Source of the DNA: Camellia lanceoleosa
Taxonomy: Eukaryota; Streptophyta; Magnoliopsida; Ericales; Theaceae
Length of the DNA: 64,000 nucleotides
Assembly: GCA_025200525.1 (NCBI GenBank)
Contig: CM045761.1
Location: forward strand, 43,284,190-43,348,189
Reading direction: 5' to 3'
Shown: positions 1-10,442 of the stretch, in pieces
Layout: every line of letters begins with the position of its first letter
How positions within the stretch are numbered: the stretch's first letter is position 1
Notes under the pieces: generated by a model
Told to the model about the DNA's origin: nothing
What the model saw: the letters and a program-made list of their open reading frames with translations, nothing else
Database searches by the model: none
Translations under genes and position numbers: made by a program

Positions 1-272
1 AACTTTGAGAGTATATTTGGAGGTTTCAAATGTGAATTTCTAACCTTACTCAAATAAAAATCCAAAAAAAATAAATGTGGAAGACGACAGTGATAATACA
101 AGTAACAATGATGCATGTGCAAATGTTTCCCTTCAAGCTAAGTAACAAAGGACATTATTAGTGAGTAGCCTACCAGGCTACCATACAATACTAAATATTT
201 GGCCGAGTTGGTTTTGTCTACTTCCTCGAAGATTTTAAAAAGCAAAAGATTGTTTGTCTTTGGATTGGAAGA

Positions 273-482
273 TTGGGCGTTTGGTAGAGATTGTTTTAGG
301 ATAAAAGTTAATAATTAAAAAGTAGAGGTTAAAAGTTGATAATTAGAAATTAATTTCTTTTAACATATTAAATTATTTCTGTCTAATAAATTATAAACAA
401 AAATTTCACCAAATAGTCTTATACAAACTTCCAAATTAAAATAAGTTATAAGTTGCTTTTATAATCCCCACCAAACACCCCA
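273..482. mobile_element. Candidate MITE with imperfect terminal inverted repeats
   Basis: The left end reads TTGGGCGTTTGGTAGAGATT. The reverse complement of the right end reads TTGGGGTGTTTGGTGGGGAT. These match over most of about 20 bases, giving a roughly 210-bp AT-rich non-coding unit. No convincing target duplication could be fixed, so the superfamily is unknown. The GTTTGGT-type terminus is common in plant hAT and Harbinger MITEs, which is inference. Confidence 0.4.
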
Positions 483-789
483 ATTATTTGAGTCTGTGCA
501 GTTTATTATGAATTCTATTTTAGAATTTGATTTTTTAAAATAATTTTTTAATTTTTTTAAACTCTTTTTATGTAAGCTCACTCCACTCCAAGTCTAGAGA
601 CAATTTTAAGTGTAATTTTTAATATTATTTGTAAAATTTAAGTTTTAAGCTCTACTTTAAAAACACGGCTTTTCAAATTGGTTTTTTTAATGTTTAGTAA
701 TCTCTTTCAAATTTCTTCAATCTGTTTAATTTTTTGGACTTTATCAAGTCAAAAACCCCTGACAATAAAAATAAAAATAAAAATAAAAT

Positions 790-1256
790 GAAAAAAAAAA
801 CCTAAAAAATTTGTCTACTAAAAGCGAAAAAGAAAAACTTAAAAGATATTTCATCAATCAAACAAGCCTTTTTGTCTATCCTAAACCTTAAACCCTGAAA
901 GACCCTTTAAATTTTTTTTAAAAAATGAAGGAAACCTAAAAAATTGTCTACTAATAGCCAAAAAAAAAAGGAACTTAAAATTCTGTTTCATCAATTCAAT
1001 AAGCTTTTTCAATTTTAGTGGATTTTAAAAAAATAAAAATATATTTATATATATTCATTAAAGACAAAAAGAAACAAATTAAAATTTTTTTAAAAAATGA
1101 AGGAAACCTAAAAAATTGTCTACTAATAGCCAAAAAAAAAGGAACTTAAAATTCTGTTTCATCAATTCAATAAGCTTTTTCAATTTTAGTGGATTTTAAA
1201 AAAATAAAAATATATTTATATATATTCATTAAAGACAAAAAGAAACAAATTAAAAA
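790..1256. repeat. Tandem duplication, about 172-bp unit
   Basis: Bases about 909-1080 and 1081-1252 are nearly identical direct copies; the shared AAATGAAGGAAACC word recurs 172 bases apart. A diverged partial copy precedes them at about 790-880. The unit is AT-rich and non-coding. Near identity suggests a recent duplication by replication slippage or unequal crossing over. Confidence 0.85.
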
Positions 1257-1798
1257 AATTACTTTCAAATAATAATAAATGTAAAAATTTCTAAAGTCTT
1301 CATTGAAAACAAGTGGAAAAGAAAGATAGAAAGAAAAATAAATAAATAAATAATAAAGTAAATGCACTTGATGAGCACAGATCCATCATATTGAGTATAC
1401 TCCAAGCGAAGTACATTACAATAATGTAGAGATTGAAGACTTGTAATGCACGATGGTCCCCAATGTGACTACAAAACTTTCATCATCCCAAATTGGGGCT
1501 CTACTAAAAGAAATTAAATTTGAGAGCATGTGAATAAAATATAAAATCTTATTGATCCAAAATTATGGGCTCATGTTGAAAAAAATATATTCATCCTATT
1601 TAAACGGGTGAATTTCATTATTTTGAATCAACTAAAACTTGTGTTTTATTCACACATTGAACAAAATTGAACTCCTATTATATATCTTGACCTCTTTCGT
1701 CTCCACGCATAACATTTTTATTGGAATGTGGCTTTTTTCCAATCCTTTAAGGACGATTTAATCCAAGTTTATGGGCTCATCATAGATTTCATTTTAAT

Positions 1799-3023
1799 AA
1801 GGGTAAATTATCAGCAAGTTCTTTTTGAAAATGGTGTGGCCTATTTAGTCCCATAATCTTTTATTTATATCCAAAAGTCTTGTAGTGTTTTTCTTCTTCT
1901 CTACTTTCGTTCTTCTCTCTTCCTAATTTTCGACAACCGACGATCACGCCTTACTAGTCACCAACAATCGACAACCACTATCGATTGGGGGTTTACTGGC
2001 AACCATCGACCACTAACTCATTGCTTCACCCTCATGGACGGCGAATGAAATGAATTTTCGGCAAAGAAAATGAATAGACCTACTCAAATTTACATTAAAT
2101 CTGACTATATCTAAACCAAAAATAGTTGCTAGAGTACAATCATCTCTCTATATCTATTGCTCTCATTCGATCTCTTAATTTTTCTACCTTTTCTTTGTTA
2201 TACACTTCTATTTTCTTGTTTTTAATGAGAAAATTTTCAAATTCTGAACAAGTTATTTCTGAGTTTTAGTTACAGGCGGTAAAAACTGTAAAATTTTACA
2301 ATTTTAGTTTTTTTTGTGCTGAAATAAATCATGTTTTAAAATTACAAAATTTTGCAGTTTCATAACATTCTTTAGAACTGTAAAATTTTATAGTTTCATA
2401 ACATGTTTTTAAGTTTGATTGGTAAAGATAAATATTTAATAGATTTTTGCTTTTAAACTGTAACATTTTATAGTTTCAAAACTTACTTTTCACTTTGATT
2501 AATATTAGAAATTATTTGCTTAAATCCTACAAAAATTGAAAAATAACATATGTTTTTTTTTTTTTTTTCTTTCCATTATTGTTGTTGTTGTTACGTTTTT
2601 TTTTTTCCCTTTCAATTTATCAATATTTAGCACATTTTGTTATGTTTTGTGCTCTAATTTCTTATTTTATTTATTTTTTTAAATTTCCGACAATATTTTG
2701 GACATTTTGATGAGTCTCTACAATATTCTTAACGTCTAGCAACCGTTCTAGACATTCCAATAACTTTTAGTGACGTTTAGGACACTCTGGTGATATCTCG
2801 GTGACTTTTCGGTAATGTTGAATATTCCAACAAGTCTCTAGTGACCGACTATCTAACGGAAATTCGACGGTACTAGAATGTAGCCGTGTCTATAAATTTT
2901 TTTTAAAAAATGGAATTTTTTGATAATAATTAAAAATATATAAGACTAATTGATGTAAGTATTTTGTTTTAAGACTAGATGGATTTTGAATTTTATATAT
3001 GAGACTTACCGGTAAATTCCCTT
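1799..3023. mobile_element. Candidate 1.2-kb terminal-inverted-repeat element
   Basis: The left end is AAGGGTAAATTATCAGCAAG. The reverse complement of the right end is AAGGGAATTTACCGGTAAG, a partial match. The flanks read TTTAAT before and TTTAAC after, a possible 5-6-bp target duplication. The interior has no coding capacity; bases about 2286-2490 contain degenerate repeats of an AACTGTAAAATTTTATAG-like word. Superfamily unassigned and the whole call is tentative. Confidence 0.3.
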
Positions 3024-3400
3024 TTTAACTATTCAGTTTTTTAGTTTTCTAAGCTTCCTTGTGTAGGTCATTCTGTAAATATACATATGTATATTGATAT
3101 CATTATTATAATCACATTAGTGGGTGGCACACGCAATACGTTTGCAATTTAGATAACTAATAATAAAAACAAATAACAAAGAATTTAATATTATAATACA
3201 TATGTTACTTAAGTGATAAGTATGTTTTTAATGAAACTCAAAGTTTTGGGCTTAAAACTTACTTATGTTGTGTATAATAATTTTTTATTTTAGCATATAA
3301 GGTTTCACTAAATCAATTTAGGCCTTTACTTAATAATAGTATAAATAGATAATAGTATAGATATATGATGTTACATATATACATACACAATTTTCTCTCT

Positions 3401-3640
3401 CTAAAAAGTTGAAAACCCATAACTTTTGTTTTTTTTTTAAAATTGTATAGCAGTTTGGAAGATAAACGTGGAAAAGTGAAATGTGGAAGTGATTGGTTAT
3501 GATTGGTTGATTGAATTCCTATCTTTCTAAAAAGTTGAAGACCCATAACTTTTGTTTTTTTGAAACTGTACAACAATTTGGGAGACAAACGTAGGAAAGT
3601 GGAATGTGAAAATGATAGATAATTAATCACATTTAGAGGT
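3401..3640. repeat. Tandem duplication, about 126-bp unit
   Basis: The word CTAAAAAGTTGAARACCCAT occurs at 3401 and 3527. The following 80-odd bases are also similar in the two copies, with scattered substitutions. No gene or transposon terminus was recognised in it. Confidence 0.75.
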
Positions 3641-3920
3641 TGTTTGAGAATTGTTAGATTAGTATATTTTTTATCTTTTACGAAAAAATATGAAATGTGG
3701 GTTGGAGTTGAAGTGATGTGGTAGAGAGGTGATACAACTCAAATAAAAAGTAATGTAACTCAAATAAAACGAGTGTGATCCAAATAAGATAAACAAACCC
3801 TTATTTTTTTTATTTAAAAATAAGATAAATTTGGCCTGGTTTGTTTTCAAAAGAGATTTTTTTTTTTTAAGGTTCCTGGTATTAAAAGTTTATAGCATAA
3901 AGGACACTCAATATTTTCAT

Positions 3921-5178
3921 AATGTCTAAGGTCCTTCAACATCGATCCAGAGAAAATTTAATCCAGAGAAAATTTGATTTAGAGAATTTCTCTGGGCAAA
4001 TCACAGAGAAAATTCCAAATTTCTTTGGACACATCACAGAGGAAATTTTAAATTTCTTTAGACACATCATAGAGAAAATTTTATGCATCACCCACATGAA
4101 ATTTCTCTGGACACATCACAGAAAAATTTTACACATCTCTAACACCAAATTTTTCTGGATACATCACAGAAAAAATTTTACACATCACCAACACCAAATT
4201 TCTCTAGGTTCAAACTAAAGAAAATTGAAACTTCTCTGAGTTCAAACTAGAGAATTTTTTCTTTTCTTTTCCTTTTCTTATTTCAACTTCTATTTATTAA
4301 CAATACTGTTGTTGTTGACCATTACTCCATATCCAGTTTATGCAACCATTTATGTATAAACTAATATTTCTAAAAACCCTTTACAATGACAGTAGAATTA
4401 AACATTCAAAAAATATAAGGACCAACCAATATTCCAATCCTTAGTGAACATTTTGTATTGTATGATTTTCCTACCTGGTTAGATCTGGATAAACTTGGCC
4501 GCTTTGATCTCACATGTCTCTAAACATCAAAAGAAATGAGTTGAACCCTTCAGATGAAGCCTCGCCCAAGATCCACAGTAGCAAGTTACTAAATGAATTC
4601 ATGGTCCCAGCTTTGTTTACATCTGTAGATGCACATCTTCAACTAGGCAGATGTTGTGTTTTCTTGGAAGGATTATCTTTCATTTTTGTACATAACGATC
4701 GTTGCTTTTGCTTTGTATATTGGATTGATTTCTTTAGTTTGAACTAGAGAAATTCTTTGGTTTGAACTGAATTTTCTTTGGATTGGTCTAGAGAAATTCT
4801 CTGGTTTGGACTGCATTTTCTTTGGTTTGGACTGAATTTTTTCTAAGTTGGTCTAGAGAAATTCTTTGGTTTGAATTGAATTTTCTCTAGGTTGGTCTAG
4901 AGAAATTCTCTAGTCTTAACTGAATTTTCTTTAGTTTGGTTCAGAGAAATTCTTTGGTTTGAATTGATTTTTTTTGGGTTGGTCCAGAGAAATTCTTTAG
5001 TTTGGACTGAATTTTTTCTGGTTTGGTCCAAAGAAATTCTCTGGTTTGAACTAAATTTTCTCTGAGTTGGTCCAGAGAAATTTTTGGGTTTAGATTGAAT
5101 TTTTTCTGGTTTGGTCCAGAGAAATTATCTGGTTTGGATTGAAATTTCTTTGGATTGATTTGAGAAACCTTAGACATT
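3921..5178. mobile_element. Foldback-like element with arms built of short tandem repeats
   Basis: The left terminus AATGTCTAAGGT at 3921 is repeated inverted as ACCTTAGACATT at 5167-5178. The left arm (about 3940-4255) consists of irregular 33-49-bp repeats of a CCAGAGAAAATTT-type motif. The right arm (about 4735-5165) is a regular array with a 44-bp period, seen at 4744, 4788, 4853, 4897, 4941, 4984, 5028, 5072 and 5116, made of two related 22-bp halves, and it is essentially the inverted version of the left arm. About 480 bp of unique spacer separates them. Long inverted arms of subrepeats are typical of foldback transposons (MULE-derived FARE types in Arabidopsis are one example). No transposase is present and no target duplication was found. 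Confidence 0.55.
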
Positions 5179-5242
5179 CTCTCATTAGCATTTCATCAAA
5201 CACCTTCTTTGCTGAATCCATGTCCCCAGCTCTTGAATACAT
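5168..5242 (-). pseudogene. PPR-like gene fragment
   Basis: Read on the minus strand from 5242, this gives MYSRAGDMDSAKKVFDEM. That matches the usual pentatricopeptide-repeat helix pattern, in which MYxKxGDxxxARKVFDEM is the common form. The frame then runs straight into the right arm of the foldback-like element. A degenerate direct copy of the same stretch lies in the element's spacer at about 4590-4645 in the same orientation. PPR proteins bind organellar RNA, but this scrap covers at most one repeat and cannot be functional. Confidence 0.5.
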
Positions 5243-5551
5243 CTTTTTATGTGGATTTCTTCATTAAATGTTCTATGAAGATTTTAAGATTTAGTTTATT
5301 GAGATCAACAATAAAGACAATGAATAAGAAATAAGAAAAAAGTAAGAGAAGCAATGATGAATAAAGCACTATCAAGAACAACAATGAGGACTAGAGCTTT
5401 ACTGCATATAAATTTTGTTGTATAAAGCACTATTAGGAATTTTCATATAAATCGACGATCTCCATCAGTAAAGTTTTATAAATCTTGCTGGTGCGAATTT
5501 CTCCGTCGTAGTCAATGCCAATGAAGCTTTGAACAATGTTGGAGACAAAGA

Positions 5552-5573
5552 GGAGAGAGAGAGAGAGAGAGGA
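5552..5573. repeat. (GA)n microsatellite
   Basis: About eleven uninterrupted GA dinucleotides in a purine-rich stretch. Confidence 0.85.
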
Positions 5574-5619
5574 GTTGTTTGGTGCAAGAAGAGAGATAAG
5601 AGAGAATGAAAGAGTGGCC

Positions 5620-5830
5620 CACTACAACAAAACTGAGTTTTTACGGCTCCATATTAACGGTATACAGTAAATGCAAGTCGTGGTTTCTCACTTTTACGAC
5701 ATGTTTTTTTTGCACGTCGTAAATACTTTTCCAACCACGACGTGTCTGTTGCGTAGGCCGTGGATGATAATAATGATGATTTTTTTACGGCTTGCAATGC
5801 ACGCCGTAAATAATAAAACTACAAGTTGGA
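5620..5830. mobile_element. CACTA transposon terminus (one end only)
   Basis: The sequence begins CACTACAACAAAACTGAG, the characteristic plant CACTA terminus. Within 200 bases there are repeated short words of the ACGGC, ACGAC, GCCGT and GTCGT type in both orientations, as expected of CACTA subterminal repeats that bind transposase. The opposite end (TTGTAGTG-like) was not found nearby, so this is a truncated end or a rearranged element. Confidence 0.5.
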
Positions 5831-6157
5831 GATGAGTGAAGGACCTTAGACTACAAAAAAATTTATTACGGATCTCTCCCATTACCAAAAGTTGGAGAGG
5901 GATGTTAGACCAATTTTCCCGTTTTCAAAATGATATGTCAATTAAATAAATTTAATTAAATCAAATGTTATTAATACATGTAACTATAATTGTTGAATCA
6001 GTCTATTTTTATTTTTATGAATAATTTAAAGACTAGTGCCTACAATATTAACCCATCTAATTATCGACATAAAACTCGTTTAGGAAGTTGACTATTTTAA
6101 TTGACTTTTTAATTATTTTAACTTGGCTAAAAAAGTTGTGTTTGAAAAGATTACTGT

Positions 6158-6560
6158 GTTTGGCTTCAATTTTTTGAAAATTGAGCCTTTTGTTTTTCGT
6201 ATTTTTTTGTTTTTAATGAATATTTTTAAAATTTTAAGCAATTTATTTACTTTTTTATTATTTAGATGTTTTTAAAAAGTAAAATATTTCTGAAAAAATA
6301 TTTTAAAAAATTAATAAATACACAAAAATATAAAAAAATATACTGAATTTTTGTATTTTTTTGTATTTTTGGTATTTACTGAATTTTTTAAAGATTTTTT
6401 TACGAAAATTATACTTTTTAAGTGTATCTATGTTAGGTGTGTCTAAAAATTAAAAAAAATTACTTAAAATATTAAAAACATTCAGTGAAAATTAAAAAAA
6501 TATGAAAAATAAAAAGGTAGAATTTTATGAAAAGTGAATTCTAGAAACCAAAATCAAGCA
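6158..6560. mobile_element. MITE family A, copy 1
   Basis: About 400 bp of AT-rich DNA that aligns along its whole length with 39598-39993, sharing long stretches such as the AAAAATATTTTAAAAAATTA core and the GTTAGGTGTGTCTAAAAATT word. In the second copy the ends form clear inverted repeats; here the left end GTTTGGCTTCAATTTTTTG is more diverged. It has no coding capacity. A two-copy, full-length, inverted-repeat unit supports a non-autonomous DNA transposon, possibly hAT-like. Confidence 0.6.
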
Positions 6561-7382
6561 GAAATGATTTGTTTTTTTTTTTTTTGTACTTAATTTGATA
6601 ATTGTGAAAAAAATAAAATAATTATGAGTTGAATGTAACATTTTATGTTATTAATTATTTTATTTTTATTAATTATTTTAGCTTTGTCCTTCCCAAAGAG
6701 GGTGCTTGAGTAATGTTAAGGTCAAGATAAAAGATTGAACCAGTTGTCCTGAACTGTACACATTTAAAAAAAATTTTTTTTTTTTAGGGCAATCATTCAT
6801 CCCGTCAAAGGCAAGCATGGTCAAAGGTTTGAAAACATGTTTTTGGACTTTGAGTAAGGTTAGAAATGTAAATTAAACACAGAATGAGATATAAATATTT
6901 TATAAAGGGTGAATCTCACATGTAGATTTTACATTATGTGAGGCCTTTTTCCTTGTGAAATCTATATCTCATTCTATGTTAGATTTCTCTGTACATAAGC
7001 TTATTATTTAGACTTTTGTAACAAAAAAAAAACTTTTTCACTTCAACTACATAAAAGATTTCTTTTGACCAAGTTTTAGCCATTGAAGTATTTATTTATT
7101 TATTTTTTACTTGGTTCCTAAATGCTTTAACTATTTTAGCCACAGCTTCTAATTTTATTATTTTAAAAAAAAAAAATAAAAAAACTAATTTTTAAGCCTT
7201 TGCCAAACTTAACTGGACCGTTAATTAAGAAAAGGTAAAAAAAACTAACTTTTTTATTTGAAAAAAAGAAAAAGAAAAAATAAATCCACTTATGAAGACA
7301 CTTACTAAAATCTTATGAAGACACTTACTAAAATTTTTTCAAAAGTAAAATTACTAAAAATGAAGACACTTACTAAAATCTT

Positions 7383-8228
7383 TTTCCTAACATCATATTA
7401 GTAAGTGTCTATTTTAAAAGTCACTAAAAATTTTAAAAAATTCAACTCTTATAAAAAGTTAAAATTTTCTTTCCATTCACTGTACAAAGCGAAGATTCAT
7501 TACCTTTCACACTATTTTTTATATGTTTTCTTGACAAAAGTTAAATTAAAAAGTCATTCTCACACAAACCTTAAAATAGATGGGCTTTTTTGGACTTGGA
7601 AAAGCATAATTTATGAATTATGACAGGCCTGTCAATGGTGCAATCAGAGGGATTCAATTTGAATTTAAAATATGTCTTAGCACGTTCAATTTAAATTCAT
7701 AAATTTTAATATTTATTATATTTTAATATGAATTTATTAATAAAGATAATATATATTAAATTCTAATTTTTTTTTTTACTTTTATAATATTTTTTTAGCT
7801 GACCATATTTGACTTTTTTCGGATTAAATTTTTTTTCCCAACATCATTTTGGCAAGTGTCTATTTTAAAAGTCGCTAAAAATTTAAAAAAATTCAACTCT
7901 TACAAAAAGTGAAAATTTTCTTTCCATTCACCATATGTCACACTGCTTTTCATATGTTTTTCAACCAAAAAAAAATAAAAAAATAAATTAAAAGTCATTT
8001 CCAAACAAACCTTAAAATAGATGGGCTCATAAGCTTAAAAGCCTCTCCCACATTAATTTACTATTATGACATGGCCTGTCAATGGTGCAATCGGGGAGAT
8101 TTTGTTTGCAACACAAAACATATTTCGGTATGTTTAATTTAAATTCATAAATTTTATTTCTTATTATATCTTAATATAAATTTATTAATAAAGATAACAC
8201 ATATTAAATCTTAAAATAATTTTTTTCT
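7383..8228. repeat. Diverged tandem duplication, about 455-bp unit, part of a dispersed repeat
   Basis: The block at about 7383-7780 recurs at about 7838-8228 with the same order of landmarks: AAGTGTCTATTTTAAAAGTC, a TTCAACTCTTAYAAAAAGT word, ATAGATGGGCT, GGCCTGTCAATGGTGCAATC, then an AT-rich tail. The 3' part (from about 8115, running to about 8440) also recurs at 62640-62960. No coding capacity or transposon terminus was found, so the class is unknown. Confidence 0.75.
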
Positions 8229-8294
8229 TCTCATGGTACATCTTAATTAGTTATTTCTATTCAAATTTCTATATATTTCTCCCCAATAGATCAA

Positions 8295-8335
8295 AGGTAT
8301 TTCTTCTTCTTCTTCTTCTTCTTCTTCCTCCCTCC
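8295..8335. repeat. (CTT)n microsatellite
   Basis: About ten CTT/TTC triplets inside the dispersed repeat. It is followed at 8401 by a telo-box-like AAACCCTAAA word, a combination often seen in plant 5' leader regions. The copy at 62.8 kb carries a shorter pyrimidine tract. Confidence 0.8.
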
Positions 8336-9306
8336 AAAATTCCAATCCACTCTACCAAAACTCATCATCATCATCAGTATTATTGTTTTTTATTATTTTG
8401 AAACCCTAAATCCTAAAAGAAAGTTTGAATAAAATTAAATAATGTCAAAATAATTTTTTGAAGCAACTTATCAAAAAGGAGATAAGTATTCATATAAAGG
8501 GGTTTCACAATTTTTGTAGAGCACCATCAATTATTTTCTATATCGTTTTTTTTACAAAAATTAAAAGGCCCAGTAATTAGATTAAAAATAACATATTATT
8601 GGAATTGTTCTTATTTTGTTTTTAAATATTATTTGAGAACTACTCTTTCTTATTAATGCTTGATACTTTTGTGCTTATAAATTTGATTTTTACTTTTCCA
8701 CAAGCATTTTTGTGGATAATTTGTAATGTAAAAGTTTTTTTTCTATATTGAAAAGTTTTATAATGCTTATGTAAAAGTTTGATTTTTCTGTGTTTATAAT
8801 GCTTATGTGCTTATAAGTTTGGTTTTTTTATTTTTTTATTTTTTTTCTGTATTTGAGAATTATTTTCTGTATTTAAAAGTTTTTGAAATAATTTAGTTTT
8901 TTTAGTTTGTTTATTATTTATTATTTAGGTTTACTTTGAGGATAATTTTAAAAAAATAATAGGGTGTAATGAGAATAAAATAAAATTTAAAATAATTAAA
9001 CAAGATGTAATTAGAAATTGTGAGTACTTAATAATTTTTTTTGGTGTAAATAGAATCCCTGCAATCTGAGCTGGCCTAGAGTCGCCAAGACTAAGCCCAA
9101 GCAGAGATTGGGCTGCTCAAGCCCGGGCTACAAATTGGGCCAGTCAGAAGAAGCTTGGACCTAAGTGTTTAGTTTTCCCAAACCTTTTTATCAATCTTGC
9201 GTGGGTTGATTTTCGGTATGGTCAAAAAGAGTATGTATACTAGTCAATTATTTTCATTTTATTTTCAAACACTAGGACCTTGAATTATAAATAGGTTCTA
9301 CTTTTA

Positions 9307-9715
9307 GGCGCTGTTTAATTGTTTGGATTGGATATAAGTGTTTGAGAAGGATATGCAATATCGAAGGAAAAAGATAAGATGTAATATGTTGTAAGATATG
9401 AGATGAATTATGTATACTGTGGAGTCACTTATACTATGTTTTGTTAATATAAGATATATGATGTGATAAGAGAAGAGTGATTATTTTTGACATTTGGATG
9501 AAAGATTCCCTATATCTGACTGTGACGGATATACAATACCATAGGGACGTGGTATTGTATATTTTCCTTTTGCATCATATACTATCCAAACTCTCTATAT
9601 CTGGAGCAACCAAACACAAGATATAGGGAGACTAGAAAACATGTGAGACCCATTTCATATTATATCCGACCCCACCCTCACATCTTCCTTATATATAAAG
9701 TAAACAAACAGGGCC
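9307..9715. mobile_element. PIF/Harbinger-type (Tourist-like) MITE
   Basis: The left end is GGCGCTGTTTAATTGTTTGG. The reverse complement of the right end is GGCCCTGTTTGTTTAC. A 3-bp target duplication TTA lies on both sides (9304-9306 and 9716-9718). A GGSCCTGTTTG-type terminus with a 3-bp TTA/TAA duplication is the signature of Tourist MITEs mobilised by PIF/Harbinger transposases. The 409-bp interior has no coding capacity. Confidence 0.65.
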
Positions 9716-10208
9716 TTAAGACGTATTACCTATTAAATTATATTGATAAATTTATCAAGTGATAATTTTATCAATCTTTCTTGTTTTTATGAATAAATTT
9801 ATAGTGATAAATTTATCAATAGAATCTATAGGTAAATAAGCTTAGTTGATAGAACTAATAGGCAAGTGTCATTTTATATAGCTGTTGACACTTTTATCAA
9901 AATAAACATCTTATATTAAACCAACACTTTTTTTTATAGCATAATTCCTAGGAGTTGACGGAGTGGCAAGTTAAGCCACGTAAACGCTTCAAAAAGTGCA
10001 AGTCATAAGTTTGATAATTATATAATAAGTTCTTCTAATTTGATTTGAAAACTTTCAAATATCAAAATGTGTTTAAATTTGACTTACTTACCTAACAAGT
10101 CAAATCTGAATGAACTTTTTAGAAATTGAACTCGAGTGATTTGACTTTTTATAGTTATTTTAAAATTTTATACTTTAATGTAGCACAATGTGTAAGAAAT
10201 GGTTTTGG

Positions 10209-10250
10209 AAAAAAAAAAAAAAAAAAAAACAAAACAAAACAAAACAAAAC
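10209..10250. repeat. Poly-A followed by (CAAAA)n
   Basis: About 20 A residues run into five CAAAA units. It might be the degraded tail of a retroposon, but no body could be recognised upstream. Confidence 0.8.
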
Positions 10251-10442
10251 AGTTTTTTTTCTAAAACTTCGGTCTATTGTTTAAGTTGGACCCACGCACC
10301 AAAGTTGGCAGGTCTATGTAGCAACGCGTTCTTTGTTGCATAACAATTTACGTCGTATATTTGGTTACTCAAAACCATTATTGGGTGAATGAGAAATCAA
10401 TGCCAAAATAAGCTCCTTGGAAATGGCATTTTGGTAAGATTT

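Larger units (their letters stand above)
1..10442. other. AT-rich intergenic region without recognisable genes
   Basis: This left sixth of the window is very AT-rich, with many poly-A and poly-T runs. Open frames here are short, low-complexity and carry no domain I recognise, so I call no gene. It holds tandem duplications, simple repeats, MITE-like inverted-repeat elements, a foldback-like structure and one CACTA terminus, each listed separately. The remaining stretches (for example 500-780, 1260-1790, 3640-3900, 5890-6150, 6560-7380, 8440-9300, 9720-10200) show nothing I can name. Confidence 0.7.

Noticed and set aside
3922..4218. 98-codon open frame of repetitive residues
   Set aside because: A translation of the foldback arm repeats, low complexity, with no homologous protein known to me.
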